A DNA stretch of 64,000 nucleotides from Leptodontidium sp. MPI-SDFR-AT-0119. Lineage: Eukaryota > Ascomycota > Leotiomycetes > Helotiales > Leptodontidiaceae. The notes beneath the pieces were generated by a model. That model did not search any database. It had not been told where the DNA came from and was given only the letters and a program-made list of their open reading frames with translations. The position numbers and the translations under genes were made by a program. Shown piece by piece: positions 14,501 through 26,145 of the stretch; the first letter of the stretch is position 1; each line of letters starts with the position of its first letter. The stretch covers positions 62,001-126,000 of the forward strand of contig JAHLEZ010000019.1 in the NCBI GenBank assembly GCA_020726505.1. Direction: 5' to 3'.

Positions 14501-14590
14501 AGAATCCTGTGGCTTGCCTGTAGAATTGCGAACCTCGGAGGACTCATCTCCTATGATGGCAAGACCTTTGCGGCATCCATCTCACCTTGA
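11558..14590 (+). CDS. C2H2-finger plus Est1-type DNA/RNA-binding domain protein
   Basis: Five exons: 11558-11636, 11994-12228, 12282-12991, 13074-13170, 13231-14590, giving 826 aa. All junctions restore frame; for example G|TG across 12991/13074 and TG|G across 13170/13231 rebuild the conserved stretches YAGLVMVEAKCIEVD and NNEQWQALIALHRTLLHEH. A C2H2-like finger is visible near the N-terminus (C54-x2-C57-x14-H72-x4-H77). A Ser/Pro-rich linker follows, then a helical Est1/SMG5-7-type region from about residue 335, with the hallmark RLYHHLAILARPNALQQLFY followed by ARESILTLFEP. Est1/SMG proteins act in telomerase recruitment or nonsense-mediated decay, but filamentous fungi carry several diverged copies of unknown role, so no telomere function is claimed. 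The first intron (357 bp) is long for this window, making exon 1 the least certain. Confidence 0.85.
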
Positions 14591-16763
14591 AAATTGTATG
14601 AATGGGATTTTTGGCAACTTGAGAATTCTATTACAACAAAAGACCACAATCTTGAGATGAGGCTGGGGAGTTTGGGGTTTGTGTGTAGAAAGTTGTTCAC
14701 CTGTGTATCTTTGAGATGGCCCGCACTCGAGGTAAGTTTCAATTTCACCTCCAAAACTTTCCGAGCCATCTGAACACAATTGACTCGTTGTTTAGCTGTC
14801 ACTGCAAATATGGTGCAGCTGTAGAAAAGATTGCCGAAAAATTATTTTGTTCATGGACCTGGCTGCAGACACCCGATCACAGAAATACGTTACAGGACTT
14901 CTCATGACGAGAAAATCCTCTCATTAGATGCTTCGAGACATCTCAACGAGCTCCTTATTGTCCTCCATCGCACAACCTTTGTTGGCTGCTTGGAATATGG
15001 GCATGGGACCTCGTGTTTTCTCGAAAACATATACGTTCATCTCTTCAGAGATGTGAATTGAGCCTGTTAAGGGCTGAATACAATCGTGGGGATGGAAGGG
15101 GGGAAACCTGTGTATTTTGGCAAATCAAAAAAGTAATGAAATTTCACAATTTTGTAGAAGCCGGCTCCTATTCACCTAAGGAGCAGCCCGCAATCATCAG
15201 GCTCACCACTCTGCCCTGGCAACAACCAGCATCTGATGGCATCTTGATCACACGCATCCAATTATCCAAGCGGCTTCCCCTCCTGAGCCAATCCTGGTTC
15301 GCAACCTTGTGCCTCGTTGCCTCACATTCCGAGCCCTGACATTGGTCAACAAATGGACACCCTCACGAATCCTCGCGGCCTGTGTGGTCAATGTTTGGCC
15401 TCTTATCTCGAGCGCTCTCATCCCAGCATGTGATTTGATCGCTCCCTGGATATGGCCCGTGATTAAGGTTGTGCTTCACGCGAGGCTTGCAGAAAACAAG
15501 GTCTTTGGAACAAAACCTCACAGCCTTGCACTATCACACTGCTTCCCAGCAGCAAACTTGGGCGACGATTACCCATCTCTATCATCTGCCTCGCTCCTTC
15601 AGTTGGTCTTCGGGGAATGTAGCTCAGCCTCTAGGAAGCCACACACGGTACATTCCCTGCTTTGCTTTCGGTCTTCCGACAAGTAGCATCATCAGGATTT
15701 CGATATTCCATCCTCTGTCCGGATTTGGAAAATACAAAAAAACAATCCTTCAGGCTGGAAGGAATGAGACCTTTTACGGCCTCAATGCATCTTGTGTCGT
15801 TGTTGTTCTCGTTATTCTTCGTTGCGCTGGCGACCTTTTCTACGACCACCTCAGGCGAACGGCATCGCGACACTTAGCGCATGACGTGTAATATCCCGGA
15901 TAGCCTCGCCCTATTTTCCTCCTCCTTGATTTCTCCTTTATCTCTAATATTTTGATTGTATATGTTTTGCATTCATGATGATCACGCTCTATTTTATTCT
16001 TGTTGTCTGGTTGCCTTCTTTGAGCTGAACTTATCTTGACGTATAGGCATGAGGTGGAGAGCAAAGTGACTTCCACCGAGGGGCGCAGATACGAGATTCG
16101 GTGCTCTGGTCAGCTACACTGCATTTTTAGGATCTATGGAGGAAGTAGGCGGAACGACAATCCTCGGAGCCTTGCCAGCTCGAACAACGAATGCTCTGGT
16201 CATGCAATGAAGTGGTGTAATTGGCCTTCGGAGCCCGACCAGTAATTCTATGGATTCAAAATCGGTGCTCGAAGCTACGCCAAAGTCGTTTTCGTACGTC
16301 CGCCGGGCGCGAAAGACTTCTTTGTTGGGCCATTGTTGGGATTTTGCCTCGTCGGTGATCCTGGGTGCATTCACAAACCTGGTTACGCATGCATCCATGC
16401 AGTGACGAGGCACCTAGGCGAAGACCGAAAGCAATGCGATGCGGTGAGCCAAAGCCCTTACCTATGCTGGATTTGAATTCCCGTCACGTATAGCAAGCCT
16501 GAAATTCTCATGCATGGGATACTGTGATTGAGAGATAGGCGTTTTGTGGGAAATTAAGATGGCTGGGGATTTTTACGAGAATGCGGCAACGAGGCTGGGA
16601 GAGGATGAGGCAGTGGAAATGGTCTGCCAGGGATGAGGATCCCATCATCTCAAGCGAGCACTTGACGACGATGAATTTTGTGTCCGTATGAGCATTCGTT
16701 TTTCACGGCTGGAAACTGTTCACGGCATGGCTGCAAGCTGCAAATCCCAAGTCTGATACTCCT
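14591..16763. other. Intergenic, nothing recognisable
   Basis: Short overlapping open frames on both strands with no motif or splice continuity. A minus-strand frame at 16114-16413 (99 codons) has ordinary amino-acid composition but no homology I recognise. The first 100-200 bases should be the 3' end of the Est1-type transcript. Confidence 0.5.
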
Positions 16764-17243
16764 ATGTGGATGTTGGATTGGCTTGGTGGTCCCTCGGTCT
16801 TCTTCATCACGAGGAATAAGTCAATGCAGGGTATAGATGTTCCTCAGAACTTCACTGGAAATTTGGAACTTCTTTTCACCGATGTAAAATTCTGGAAGAG
16901 GGGTGCACATGAACATTCCAAACTGGCGGCTGTCACTTGGTTAAATGGCACACGCACCTGGCTTTACTATCAAGATGCAAGTGCTCGGCTACAGAAATTG
17001 GGCCATAGACGACCATCGAGATAGATTCTGGCGAGATGAAGTATTTAAACCGTGGTTCCTAGGGTCGCAAATCATCGGAGCAGCGATGTTATACTCGTTG
17101 GTCTCGCCAGGAATATCATGGATAGTCCACCAGTGGAGCTGTTCATGGCCGAGTTTATCCTGACTTGGTTTGGAGCACTGCTCTATTTTATGTTGACTGT
17201 TGTTGATTTACAACCGCTAAGATGCTTTCTTGCTACTAATTAA
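16764..17243 (+). pseudogene. Broken fucose-lectin-like (AAL-type beta-propeller) gene relic
   Basis: One frame (16764-17024) contains a KLAAVTWLNG...LYYQDA motif, which strongly resembles the repeat unit of Aleuria-type fucose-specific lectins and the membrane-anchored lectin-like proteins of Leotiomycetes. At about 16,985-17,010 the similarity jumps to the next frame, which reads NWAIDDHRDRFWRD, the expected next part of such a blade. A second frame change is likely near 17,095. Only about one to two blades are present where an intact protein has five or six, and neither a start nor a signal or membrane segment is seen. I read this as a frameshifted, truncated relic. The alternative is an unseen intron, but no GT-AG pair there restores the frame convincingly. 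Confidence 0.5.
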
Positions 17244-19153
17244 CCTTACTGGAGTAATACATGAGAAAGTAAATTGCCTCACGTAGGGAGAGTATTCTTG
17301 CTCCCCTGACTGTCATGGTCTTCTCTCACCGAGTGGAGTAATAAACAAAGACCGCCAGCTGCCAAAGTCGCATTTGATACAGCAGTCGATTTGCGACAGG
17401 AGCTACGCAGGTGTCCGTCTCTGCACGTCAGAGTGTTGAGTCATTCGAGCTATTGCAGACTCATAGATGCTCCTTTACTGTAGGCTAGCAATTCCTATTG
17501 GGGGTGGCTACTAGTTTTCTGGCAGCCTTAGAATGAGGGCTACGAAGTAAAAGGTTAGGGTCTAGAGTCATCGCCTCTGAAACTCTCCCAACCTTTTGAG
17601 CTAACGAGATTCTCAGCTTCATGGCAACCTTGAGTGCTGCATTTTGAAATGAGTTGATTTGTTTACATTTATCGGTTAGTTAGTCACCCCTCCTTCCCCC
17701 ACCCCTCAGTCTGCAGCCTGGCGAATGTGAAAGGACCAAAGTAAGAGCTAGTGCTTGCCCAGTATCTTTGCTCCCATCAAGTTGTTACCTTAGAAAACAG
17801 GTGACTTGGAAGTGGCCTTAGAAAGACCTTATTCTAACCTGGGAACGGTTATGGACATTGGATGATAAGTCACGCAGTGCATAGCATGACTCAAATATAA
17901 TCATCAGACCACGTTCTCGCATCCTTGGTGTTTGCCATCTCTCAGCTCTGCATAGGCAAGCAACAAAATCCATCGCCTCGTGGGGGTTGTTTGTCCTATG
18001 ACTCCAACATGGGATGAACTCAGAAGGATCACTTCACGCAATCTCTCCAAAATAGAAACAAACATACGAATTCGTGCAGGCAACCGAAACTCCAACTGCG
18101 TGGACAGGTAGACGGCTGTCAGGAAATATAGTCGCCTCGCAAACACCATTGGTTAGGGTACCTAAGGAAAGTCCTGAATTAATATTTGTAAGACTTACAA
18201 GTAACACCTAACAAACATCCTGGTGGCTATGGAGGAAAGAAGCAGTTTGCCTTGCACTAGCAGCATCAGCTGAGTGCTTTTCAAAATGACCTTGATGGAG
18301 TATTGTTACCTTAATCTCGCGTGAATTTAGGCTGCGGCTCTAGAACGCAATCTATTGGAGTCATTGGGAATCTCATGTTTGTTCAGCCGGAGAGACGACC
18401 CGGTGTCGTATTAGGCGCCAGGACCCGGTCGTTGGGACTGAGGCAGCGCTTCCGAGGCGGCTGTGCATCAACATCTCTGGCGCCTCTCTAGTTAAAATAT
18501 CTAGTTGGTGTTTTATATACAGTTAGATGATGTGTAGCGGGCCTGAATTTTGGCTGCAGTACCACATTGTTGTGTTGTATTTTAAAAAGCGGTCGAGTGT
18601 GCTTGAACACATGCAGGTCGACATGTTTCGCGTGGACTCTGAAACGAATTATAAACACCAACATTTGCGGCCCCCCAAATATCCAACATGTGCCTGCGCA
18701 TTGAATGGTATATAGATGTAGCTCTGAAGCTCGAAATGGCCTCAATATTAAACCACCTCCAGCTATCTCACAAGTCCGATTCCAATTTCCTTTCCACAAT
18801 CATTTCCCTGACGAGGATTTCTTTTCAACCACATTCAAACTTTACCGACTATCGAAGTTGTAGCCTGCGGGCCCTATCCAAACTGTACTTTTCGGCCTAT
18901 TTATTGTCATTTCCATATCCCGAAAGAATGGCCTATAGAAAGTACAGCAATAGCTCCTCGTCAAGCGCCAGACATCCTCGCCATCTAGAAATCCTACCTT
19001 CAAAGGTTCTAAGCCGGCTCCTCGATTTCCGCCCTACATCTTCTTAGTTTCCCACTCGTCAAACCTAGCATCTCACTCCACAGTGGACCTGGGACAGTCG
19101 CGGTGGACTGAAGGGTCAAGTCCATTCTAGCCTAGCTGACTTCTGAGATGCAG
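17244..19153. other. Intergenic; may hold the unresolved 5' exon of the kinase
   Basis: No supportable gene. An open frame with a Met at 18,928 and Ser-rich sequence (to 19,047) could be a first exon for the kinase downstream, but its GT sites do not match the phase needed at the 19,153 acceptor. It is left unassigned. Confidence 0.4.
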
Positions 19154-20055
19154 GTGGGAGAGAGTATGTCGACTTGGCCTTTCCCGCGAAGCAGAAGATT
19201 TTAGGCAAAGGAGCCTATGGAGAAGTCGTTCGCGTTTCTTGCAACGGCCGTTACCTGGCTCGGAAGAAGACGAGCATCGATCCGAAATATCGGGAGGAGA
19301 TGCTGGGTAACGTGGAAGAGATCAATATCCTGAAGCAGCTCAATCATCAGCATATCGCTCAGATGTGTGGCGTATATGTTCTCGGTGCAGATCTCTACAG
19401 TCTGAGTTATCCTGTTGCAGAGATGGACTTGGATGACTACATGAGACAGGGTAAGCACTATGATCCAACCTGGGTCCAGTCTCTCATTGGGGGGTTGGGA
19501 TGTCTGAGTAGAGCGTTGGCATATGCTCATTCCGCTGGGATCAAACATAAGGATATCCACGCTGGCAACATTCTCGTCATCGGAGGAATGATGATTTTAT
19601 GCGATTGGGGGCTTTCAAGGTTCGTACTTCCCCCAATATCACATTCCCTGTTTACTGACTATTTCCAAAGCCTTTCAACGGGCTCTTCCGGAAGCTCTAA
19701 TGCGTATTACGATCCGAGAGCTGAAGATGTTCGACGTCTAGGTTTTGTCTTCGAATACATGATTTTGTCTGCACAGACAGATCCGAACAAAATAAATACA
19801 GCACGTCTCCCGACATCGAGACTGAAGTCGAAAGACATACTGAGTCGTATGGCTAATGGTCGGAAGAGACTTGAATATGCTGATTTTGGAGATTTGATCA
19901 AGATTATGACTGAAAGTGATATGAGAAAACGCCCGACAGCAAGGCAGGTGGCGGATTATTTGAGACTAGGAGAATTTGCTTGGGCGTGGAGATGCGGCAT
20001 GCCGGATGGAGAAGGGGCTGTTGTTTGTACCACTTGTGGGGGTTGTTGTGTATGA
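19154..20055 (+). CDS. Fungal protein kinase-like protein (5' end unresolved)
   Basis: Contains a protein-kinase domain. The glycine loop is GKGAYGEV, followed by a lysine in YLARKKTS, the helix-C glutamate region EEINIL, a catalytic loop HKDIHAGNIL and a metal-binding loop CDWGLSR. Two positions are odd: the catalytic-loop Lys of HRD-x-K is His here, and the Phe of DFG is Trp. The loop Asp residues and the Asn are kept, so activity is possible but not assured. The substrate-binding end has RAEDVRRLGFVFEYM in place of the usual APE...D-x-W/F-S-x-G block. The tail ends in a Cys-rich CTTCGGCC. No ATG lies in frame upstream before a stop at 19,144; an AG at 19,153 suggests the frame enters from an earlier exon. 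A frameshifted start cannot be excluded. It belongs to the large lineage-specific kinase-like group of ascomycetes; the partner is unknown. Confidence 0.72.
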
Positions 20056-20549
20056 TTATGATGCACTGCTCTAGGGGCTTGGATGGACGGAAATCCGGAG
20101 TTTGCTTTGTGGAAGGTTATCTTGGACGAGACTCGCACCCGATGTATTATTATTTTCAACTTTGAAGTTCAGCGCAAGGCTTGAGACCATGGGTGACCAG
20201 ACATTGTAAGAACTTGTACAAAGGAAGTGAGGAAGCACATGGTGAGTGGTGGTTACTCAACTCGAGTGTTCTTTCCTCCTTGCCTCGCCAACTGAAAATA
20301 TGCCACTCGCTCGCTTGAGTGCATCCCGTTTGAAGTCAGCACTGGTCCTTCACTGCTTGTACATTTGAGGACATCATCTCGCCCGCGTTCAGGCATGATC
20401 CTTCACTCCTCCCATCGAAGATGCAACCAACAGTTACTTGCACTTGCACTTGCAAATTTCACACCTGAGACAAGAACACAAATGCAAGACATTTTTGACA
20501 TTATCCCAAGTTCTCAGCTCCATCTCCTCGGTACGATACAACTACTAAA
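20056..20549. other. Convergent 3' spacer between kinase and HIT gene
   Basis: About 490 bp between the ends of two converging genes. It presumably carries both 3' untranslated regions; no other feature is seen. Confidence 0.5.
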
Positions 20550-21222
20550 TCACAATTTTAGCCCATTCCCACCTACCTTGATACTCAACGCGCCTTCCAT
20601 ATCCACAATCTCTCCTCCGGTCTTCAACTTCTCAATCTCCTCCTTCAACGCACTCTTGATCCCCCGTGAGATCCTCTTCCCATCCTCTGCATCTAATTTC
20701 TCCCTCGGTCCTTCCCCAAGAACTATGTTCTGCCTCTCCGCATCTGTGATCTCATTGGCATCACGAGCAAGGCCTACGCGAGGGATGATGTGGAAATGCG
20801 AGTGAGGAACTGTTTGACCACTTTCGGTGCCTGTTTATCTTTCAACCCCAAGTTCCAAGCCTGCACAAGGGGAAACAAGAGATAGTTACAGCTTTGAGAG
20901 AATCCAACGTACCATTCGCCTGCAAAATATTCCAGCTCGCCTCCTCCGGCGTCGTTCCCACGCTCTTCAGAACAGCCTTCGTCAACACCGGAAGCCAGAA
21001 TCCAAGAGCTGCCGACTCGGCGACGGCCATTTCAGATGCTTTCATTGCATGTCTTCTAGGACAGACCAGGAGATGGCCTGGGGACAGTGGGGCGATGTCT
21101 AGAAATGCAACGACGATGGGCGTTGAGAGGACGGGGTAAGCCGATTCGAAGGGGGAGTTGATGATTGCGGGGTCGGTGGATGGCGGGGTGTTAGATGCGA
21201 TCATACAGAATGGGCAAGGCAT
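20550..21222 (-). CDS. HIT-family nucleotide hydrolase/transferase
   Basis: Two exons (21222-20913 and 20830-20550) give 196 aa. The GTACGT donor and AG acceptor join AAT-G|GC into NGTESGQTVPHSHFH. The active-site histidine triad H113-x-H115-x-H117 followed by IIPR is complete, and the N-terminus has a CPFC pair (C3, C6) as in many HIT proteins that bind zinc. The middle part PLSPGHLLVCPRRH is the typical nucleotide-pocket segment. HIT proteins hydrolyse phosphoramidates or dinucleotide polyphosphates such as AMP-NH2 or Ap4A; which substrate applies here cannot be said. The exact C-terminus is open, because a GTAGGT near 20,575 could be a donor for another exon; reading through gives a stop at 20,550. 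Confidence 0.9.
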
Positions 21223-21660
21223 TTTGGAATCTGGATTAGCGTTTTAGACTGAGTCTGAGGGGTGCAGAAAGCTCATGAGTTAAGAACAGAGAGATATGGA
21301 CCGCGAGGAAAGAGTGACATTTGATGTGATGGACGGAGAGGTTGTGATGTGGTCGTCAGCAAGTCACAACATGTGCAATGAGCTATCGGAGTGAGACACA
21401 TGGGCCGACACAGCATACTGCTGACAGATGATAGCCTAGAAAAGAAATCATCCAGGACTCTAGGCATTCTTAGATCTTAGTGAGCTTGCCGCGAGAACGT
21501 AAGGCGATTCCGCCGACCCATGACCAAGGGCACACGTAACCCTAGCCGACCCGACCGACAAGTGCTGCAACGGAACGCAACCCCCAGCATGAATATCCAC
21601 GTCTCATAAGAATCGTTAATAGAAAAAGAAAGCCAATCACAGATATGTCCCGCTGTTCAT
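21223..21660. other. Spacer: HIT promoter and P450 3' end
   Basis: About 440 bp between two minus-strand genes. It should contain the promoter of the HIT gene and the 3' end of the P450 transcript. No clear TATA box or terminator was seen. Confidence 0.45.
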
Positions 21661-23598
21661 TCACTTGAAAACCACCCTGACGCCCTTTGCCTCAGGACTC
21701 GGCTGTGGCAAGAATCCATCATACGCAAGGTCGATATCTCGCTCCCGGATTGTGTCGAAGAGCTCGAGTTCGTACCGCCGGAAAACAGTTGCGATCGTGA
21801 GGAATAGCTCTGCTTTGGCCAAACTGTGGACATGTCAGTTCTATACTTCGAAGCAGTTCATCTCCACAGAGGCTTTCCAAGAGGCGAGGATAAGACGGAG
21901 GTCAGGGATCTGGAGAAACTTACTTCATGCCAATACACTGTCTGCTTCCTCTCGTGAATGTTACCATATATCGCTCGAGTTTCTTCGCAGCACCAGGATC
22001 CATCCACCGCTCTGGGGTGAAAGTGTACGAATCTGGGAAGATGGTTTCGTTGTGGTGCATCATTACTGAAGTCATTCCTACCGGTGTCTACTTTGTGTCA
22101 GCATGTTATAGAATATGTATGAAAAGGGCCTTACGCCAGCTGGGATGGAGTATTCTTTGTATTGCAGAGCTTCATTTGGGGCGATTCGTGCAAGGCGAGT
22201 TGACAGGCCGTACGAAAGTCTATTTGTGTTAGCTTTGTCTCTGGGATTATACAATTTCGGGAGCATACCTCAAGCCTTCTTGAATAACCGCTGACTATAA
22301 CACGAAGTTAGCAAGCAGTCCCTAAAGCACACGAACGTTATGTCGCCAGAACAAGTCCAGAAATGTAACTCAAGAAATCCATTCCAGGCAGGAGGGAAAG
22401 TATCAGCTTACCAAATATGGCAACTTCTCGACAGCAATAAGTTTCAAGGACGTATCGAGATCCACAAACGCTTCTGCCAACTCCTTTGTCAACTTCTTCA
22501 ACTTTTCCGGACTATTTAGAAGATGAAAAGTAATAGTCGACAAAGCATGAGCAGTCGTATCGGCACCAGCTCCAATGATAACCTGAGCCTCCTGCGCCAT
22601 TCTATCCTTGCTGATTTCTTCGGCTGGGAGATTGCTGTCGATGAGAGTGTGGAAGACTGTGCGAGGTAGGACTGGGTCGTGCTTATCAGTGCCGTTGGCG
22701 ATGTCGTCTATTACTGTTTGGACGTGGTGTTCTAGATCCTGGTTCGGTTAGAAACGAAAACTGGAATTTTGATGGAAACTTACTCTTTGCCAGTCTAATA
22801 TCAGCATCATATCCGGGGAAAGTCTCGACATGATTGAATCAGGAAGTGCCCTCACAACGGGAAGGATCCAATTGGCCTGCTTGATCAAATGACCCATCTC
22901 AGCTGTAGCTTTGATAGTTTGAAACCATTTTGGAGAGAAGTCGTCGCTGTCGAGGTAATCCCAGCTCTTGTTCAAAGCATATTTCGTCACGATATCAGTA
23001 GTCAGACATCTATATGCCAGGTCCAAAGGCATAGGCTCGCTAGACTTCTTGAAGATGTCCATGCGAGTACATAGTTTGTCGATCATTCCATTAATGATGG
23101 GCTCTAGGCGCAGAATACTGGCTTTGGAGAAGAAGGGGTTCTGCGGTTGACGTCGGAGGCGATGGTGATGGTGGTCCACTGTGCTGAAGTTTGACTTGGG
23201 GTTTCCGAATTGAACGGTGTAGTATTCGTATTTGTTCCTCGGGGAGTTCCATGAGTAAAGCGTCTCGTAGTATTCCGGATCATCGATATGAAGTTCATAC
23301 GGACTGATACGGATGATGGGACCTGAAGGTGAACTCTAGTTAGAAGATTCAGGGATGGTGGACAGCAAGACGAACCGTATTTCTTGTGTAATTCTCGGAT
23401 CTTGAAAGTATATTGCCCCTGTTTGATTACATCATAGTAAGCCTCGTAGAATAACGTGGCAGCTGCGAGTTTGGGACCCGGGAACTTGGATAGAGGGCTG
23501 AAGTAAACTCGGTACACGATCCCGGCGACGTTGTATAACACGAGACATGCTGTAAGGGATAGCACCCAGTGAGTTTGAAGATCGGAAAGTTGGAGCAT
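21661..23598 (-). CDS. Cytochrome P450 monooxygenase
   Basis: Seven exons on the minus strand: 23598-23376, 23322-22784, 22738-22412, 22294-22269, 22219-22135, 22087-21924, 21823-21661. They give 508 aa, the normal length of a microsomal fungal P450. All hallmarks are present: an N-terminal membrane anchor ([17 protein letters not shown]) followed by the proline hinge FPGPKLA, the I-helix AGADTTA, the K-helix EGLR, PERW, and the haem loop [10 protein letters not shown] with cysteine about 451, then MNLAKAEL. One exon is only 26 nt (22269-22294) and supplies SAVIQEGL. The frame is intact throughout, so the gene looks functional. Its overall sequence recalls the trichodiene-oxygenase-like P450s of secondary metabolism (inference). 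It lies 2.5 kb from a dead NRPS-like gene. Substrate unknown. Confidence 0.93.
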
Positions 23599-26145
23599 TT
23601 TAAGTTTGTTTGGTGTCGTTCGTTGGAAGAATTTTGTGTCGTAAAGCTTCGAAAGGCCCCTGCTGGAGGAAATCGCCTGTATTTATTGTGAATGTTGAGG
23701 AGCAACAGATGGCGGTGATGTGAATCCTCGGTCACACACTAGAATTATTGAATAACTGCCTCGCTAACAAGCCAGTGATTCAAATAGAGCCCGTGATATT
23801 GAATTGACTGAAGCAGATCCCCACCTCGCCGACAATGGGTTGGGTTTCGGTCAGTACAAGTGCAGGCCGCACCGTCGAGATGGCTTCGTGGAGATCAATT
23901 GATAGTGAGGGGTCCCATTCGGCGACCCTCCTTGACCCAATCTTCTGTATGGTAATCTCTTATCCTCTGATGGAAGACAAGAGACAGCTAGTCTAGAGGA
24001 AGACGCCTCCGAGTGCAGGTCGAGACCTGATTGAGTATCCAATGTACCCCTGTACCCTCTCCCCGGCCTTCAATCCAAATCGCGCAAGTCAACTTTATGC
24101 TTCCGCCACAAGCGGTGTACTTACTTAAAGTTTCTCATACGGCCACGAGGCTTTAGGGACTCAGACAAGAGTTCTAGAAGATGGATATGGCCAGATCTCG
24201 GGGAATCGTATTTTTTCTTCTTGGGTCTCGGAATGCATGTCACAGGGGTGTTACCGTGTGTTATCGTGTGCGAGTAAGAATTCGCATATGCACGGGCATT
24301 CGGGATCCTAAGGTGACAGGACGCGGCCAACCTGCAAGTTCCTCAGCGTCTGCCGCTTTTAAAGGCTTTTAATGGCGTTTTGTAAAGCGTGTTGACGTTC
24401 AATTGGACCTTTGAACGCAGAGGGTAGGAATTCTGATCTGCTTGGAGTTTTGGGTTCCGCTTTGGCTGAGACAGTGGCAAATCGGGTCGAAAATTGAATA
24501 GATGATATGCGCTGGGTTGAACTGGCCTTCATTTAGTTTTTTTGGGTTTCCAGGGGCAAGTGAAGGAAGAAAACGTTCATAAATAGTGAGTAAAGCAAGC
24601 TGAAGTGTTTGCCTTGATGCGAGGCATTTACCTCTGCCAAACTGAGCATTTTCAAGTTCGTAACAAGCCATGCAACCACCACAAGAGCAAACAGTAAAGT
24701 AACGCAGTAGTATCTTCAATTGGCGAACAAAATTCGACACAATGAAGCAATCAGGATCTTCTGTAACTATCAACCAACCCAGGTTCCCATTCATGCACTT
24801 TGACAGAAATTTACCCTTTGAACCAGAGCCTTTGTAGAAGCCATCTCGATTTCCATAGCCTTCATTCAGCAGCATAGACAGCAAACCCTGATTTGACAAT
24901 AAGCCACGAAAATAGCGGCAGCTTTCAAACAATTTGTAAATAACAGGAAGACATCTCAACAACACACTTCCTTTCGGCTCAAAAACAGATGTCCTTCCAG
25001 TAGCAGAAAAGCAGAGATGTAAGCAAAGTGGGGATTCAAAGCATGAAATACAGTATCATGATTTGTAACTGAACAGCGAGAACATTTCAACTAAGCTAAG
25101 CAAACACAAAACCTACCTATGGCTATGAATCTAAGACTTCCCAGAAGCAAAGAACGCTGAGGTGAGATTGATGATCAAGCACATAATCAGCTGTCTCATC
25201 AAACACAGAAGTTAAGCTCGCGCACGCTCTCCACTCGCTCAGATCAAGCATTTCCCCCCATCAACGTCAGCACTTGCCGCTCTCCACTCCCTCCTATCTG
25301 CTCAACTCCAATATATTATCCCCCCCCCGAACAGAACCCTCTGTTCCTGTGGATCCGGATCCGGATCCAGCACCGGTTGTGCCATATAATTCTGACAGTA
25401 GCTCGAAGAGGGGCAGCATAAGAAGCTATTGTAAGGGTACGAAAGCTCGGTTAGCTGGCCATAAGATGATGAACTGCCGGGTGGAGATTCGGGAATAAAA
25501 AGCTTGTGTTGATCGACACTTGGAGCCACTGGGATCTAGGATCTAGTGCTGATTGATTGATCCTTCCAGAGCGGGAGCCGGCATGTTCGATCTGGTACGA
25601 GGAGAGATAATTGCAATGGGTCGGAGCCGACCAACGCGAGGGGATATTTACGAGCTATGGTGCGAGGTGGTGTCTGTACTTCGTAGTTTGGGTAGTAAGC
25701 TAGCTATAAGGAGGACCGGAGACAGGGGTCCAGGTATCTCAATAGTGATACATACCGAGTCTTCCATCGAAGGAGCAGAAATGTAGCACAGTAGGAACTG
25801 AGGTCACCATAAGCATCCAAACGGATACACGGCATAAGAGAGCAGGTCTGGGTACAAGTACCCATCACGACCTGATGCCACCTGCAGAGTTGCTTTCGTT
25901 CTTCTTCGTAATCTCAACTTTTGAAGGAAGGACAAGACACCAGAAGAAAATAACATCGTTCCTTCAAGGAAGGTACTGGGTTGAGTACACTGCCAAGGTA
26001 TCATCACGGCTTCATCGCAATTTCTTGAAGACTAAAAGGGAACTGTCGGTCTTTTAACTTTAACTCGACCGTCTTCTGGGCATCGATTTCGCCGTTGACA
26101 GTTAACTCGTTCGACCTTTCGCTCTCAAGGTTACCATAACCCACC
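23599..26145. other. Intergenic with a (GGATCC) triple repeat
   Basis: About 2.5 kb between the divergently oriented P450 and NRPS-like genes, so it should hold both promoters. A minus-strand open frame of 188 codons (24399-24965) has no motif and is near what chance allows. Near 25,352-25,370 the hexamer GGATCC occurs three times in tandem. The NRPS-like start is preceded by a good Kozak context (CCACC at 26,141-26,145). Confidence 0.5.

Noticed and set aside
16114..16413. 99-codon minus-strand frame near the lectin relic
   Set aside because: Protein-like composition but no recognised family and no joining exons.
20365..20805. 146-codon plus-strand open frame
   Set aside because: Antisense to the second HIT exon, which carries the histidine triad.
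24399..24965. 188-codon minus-strand open frame between the P450 and the NRPS-like relic
   Set aside because: No motif, signal peptide or splice partner, and one frame of this length is expected by chance in 64 kb.
25201..25260. Sequence resembling the AGTTAAGC core of 5S rRNA
   Set aside because: Only one short box matches; the rest of the fungal 5S structure and internal promoter boxes are not present.
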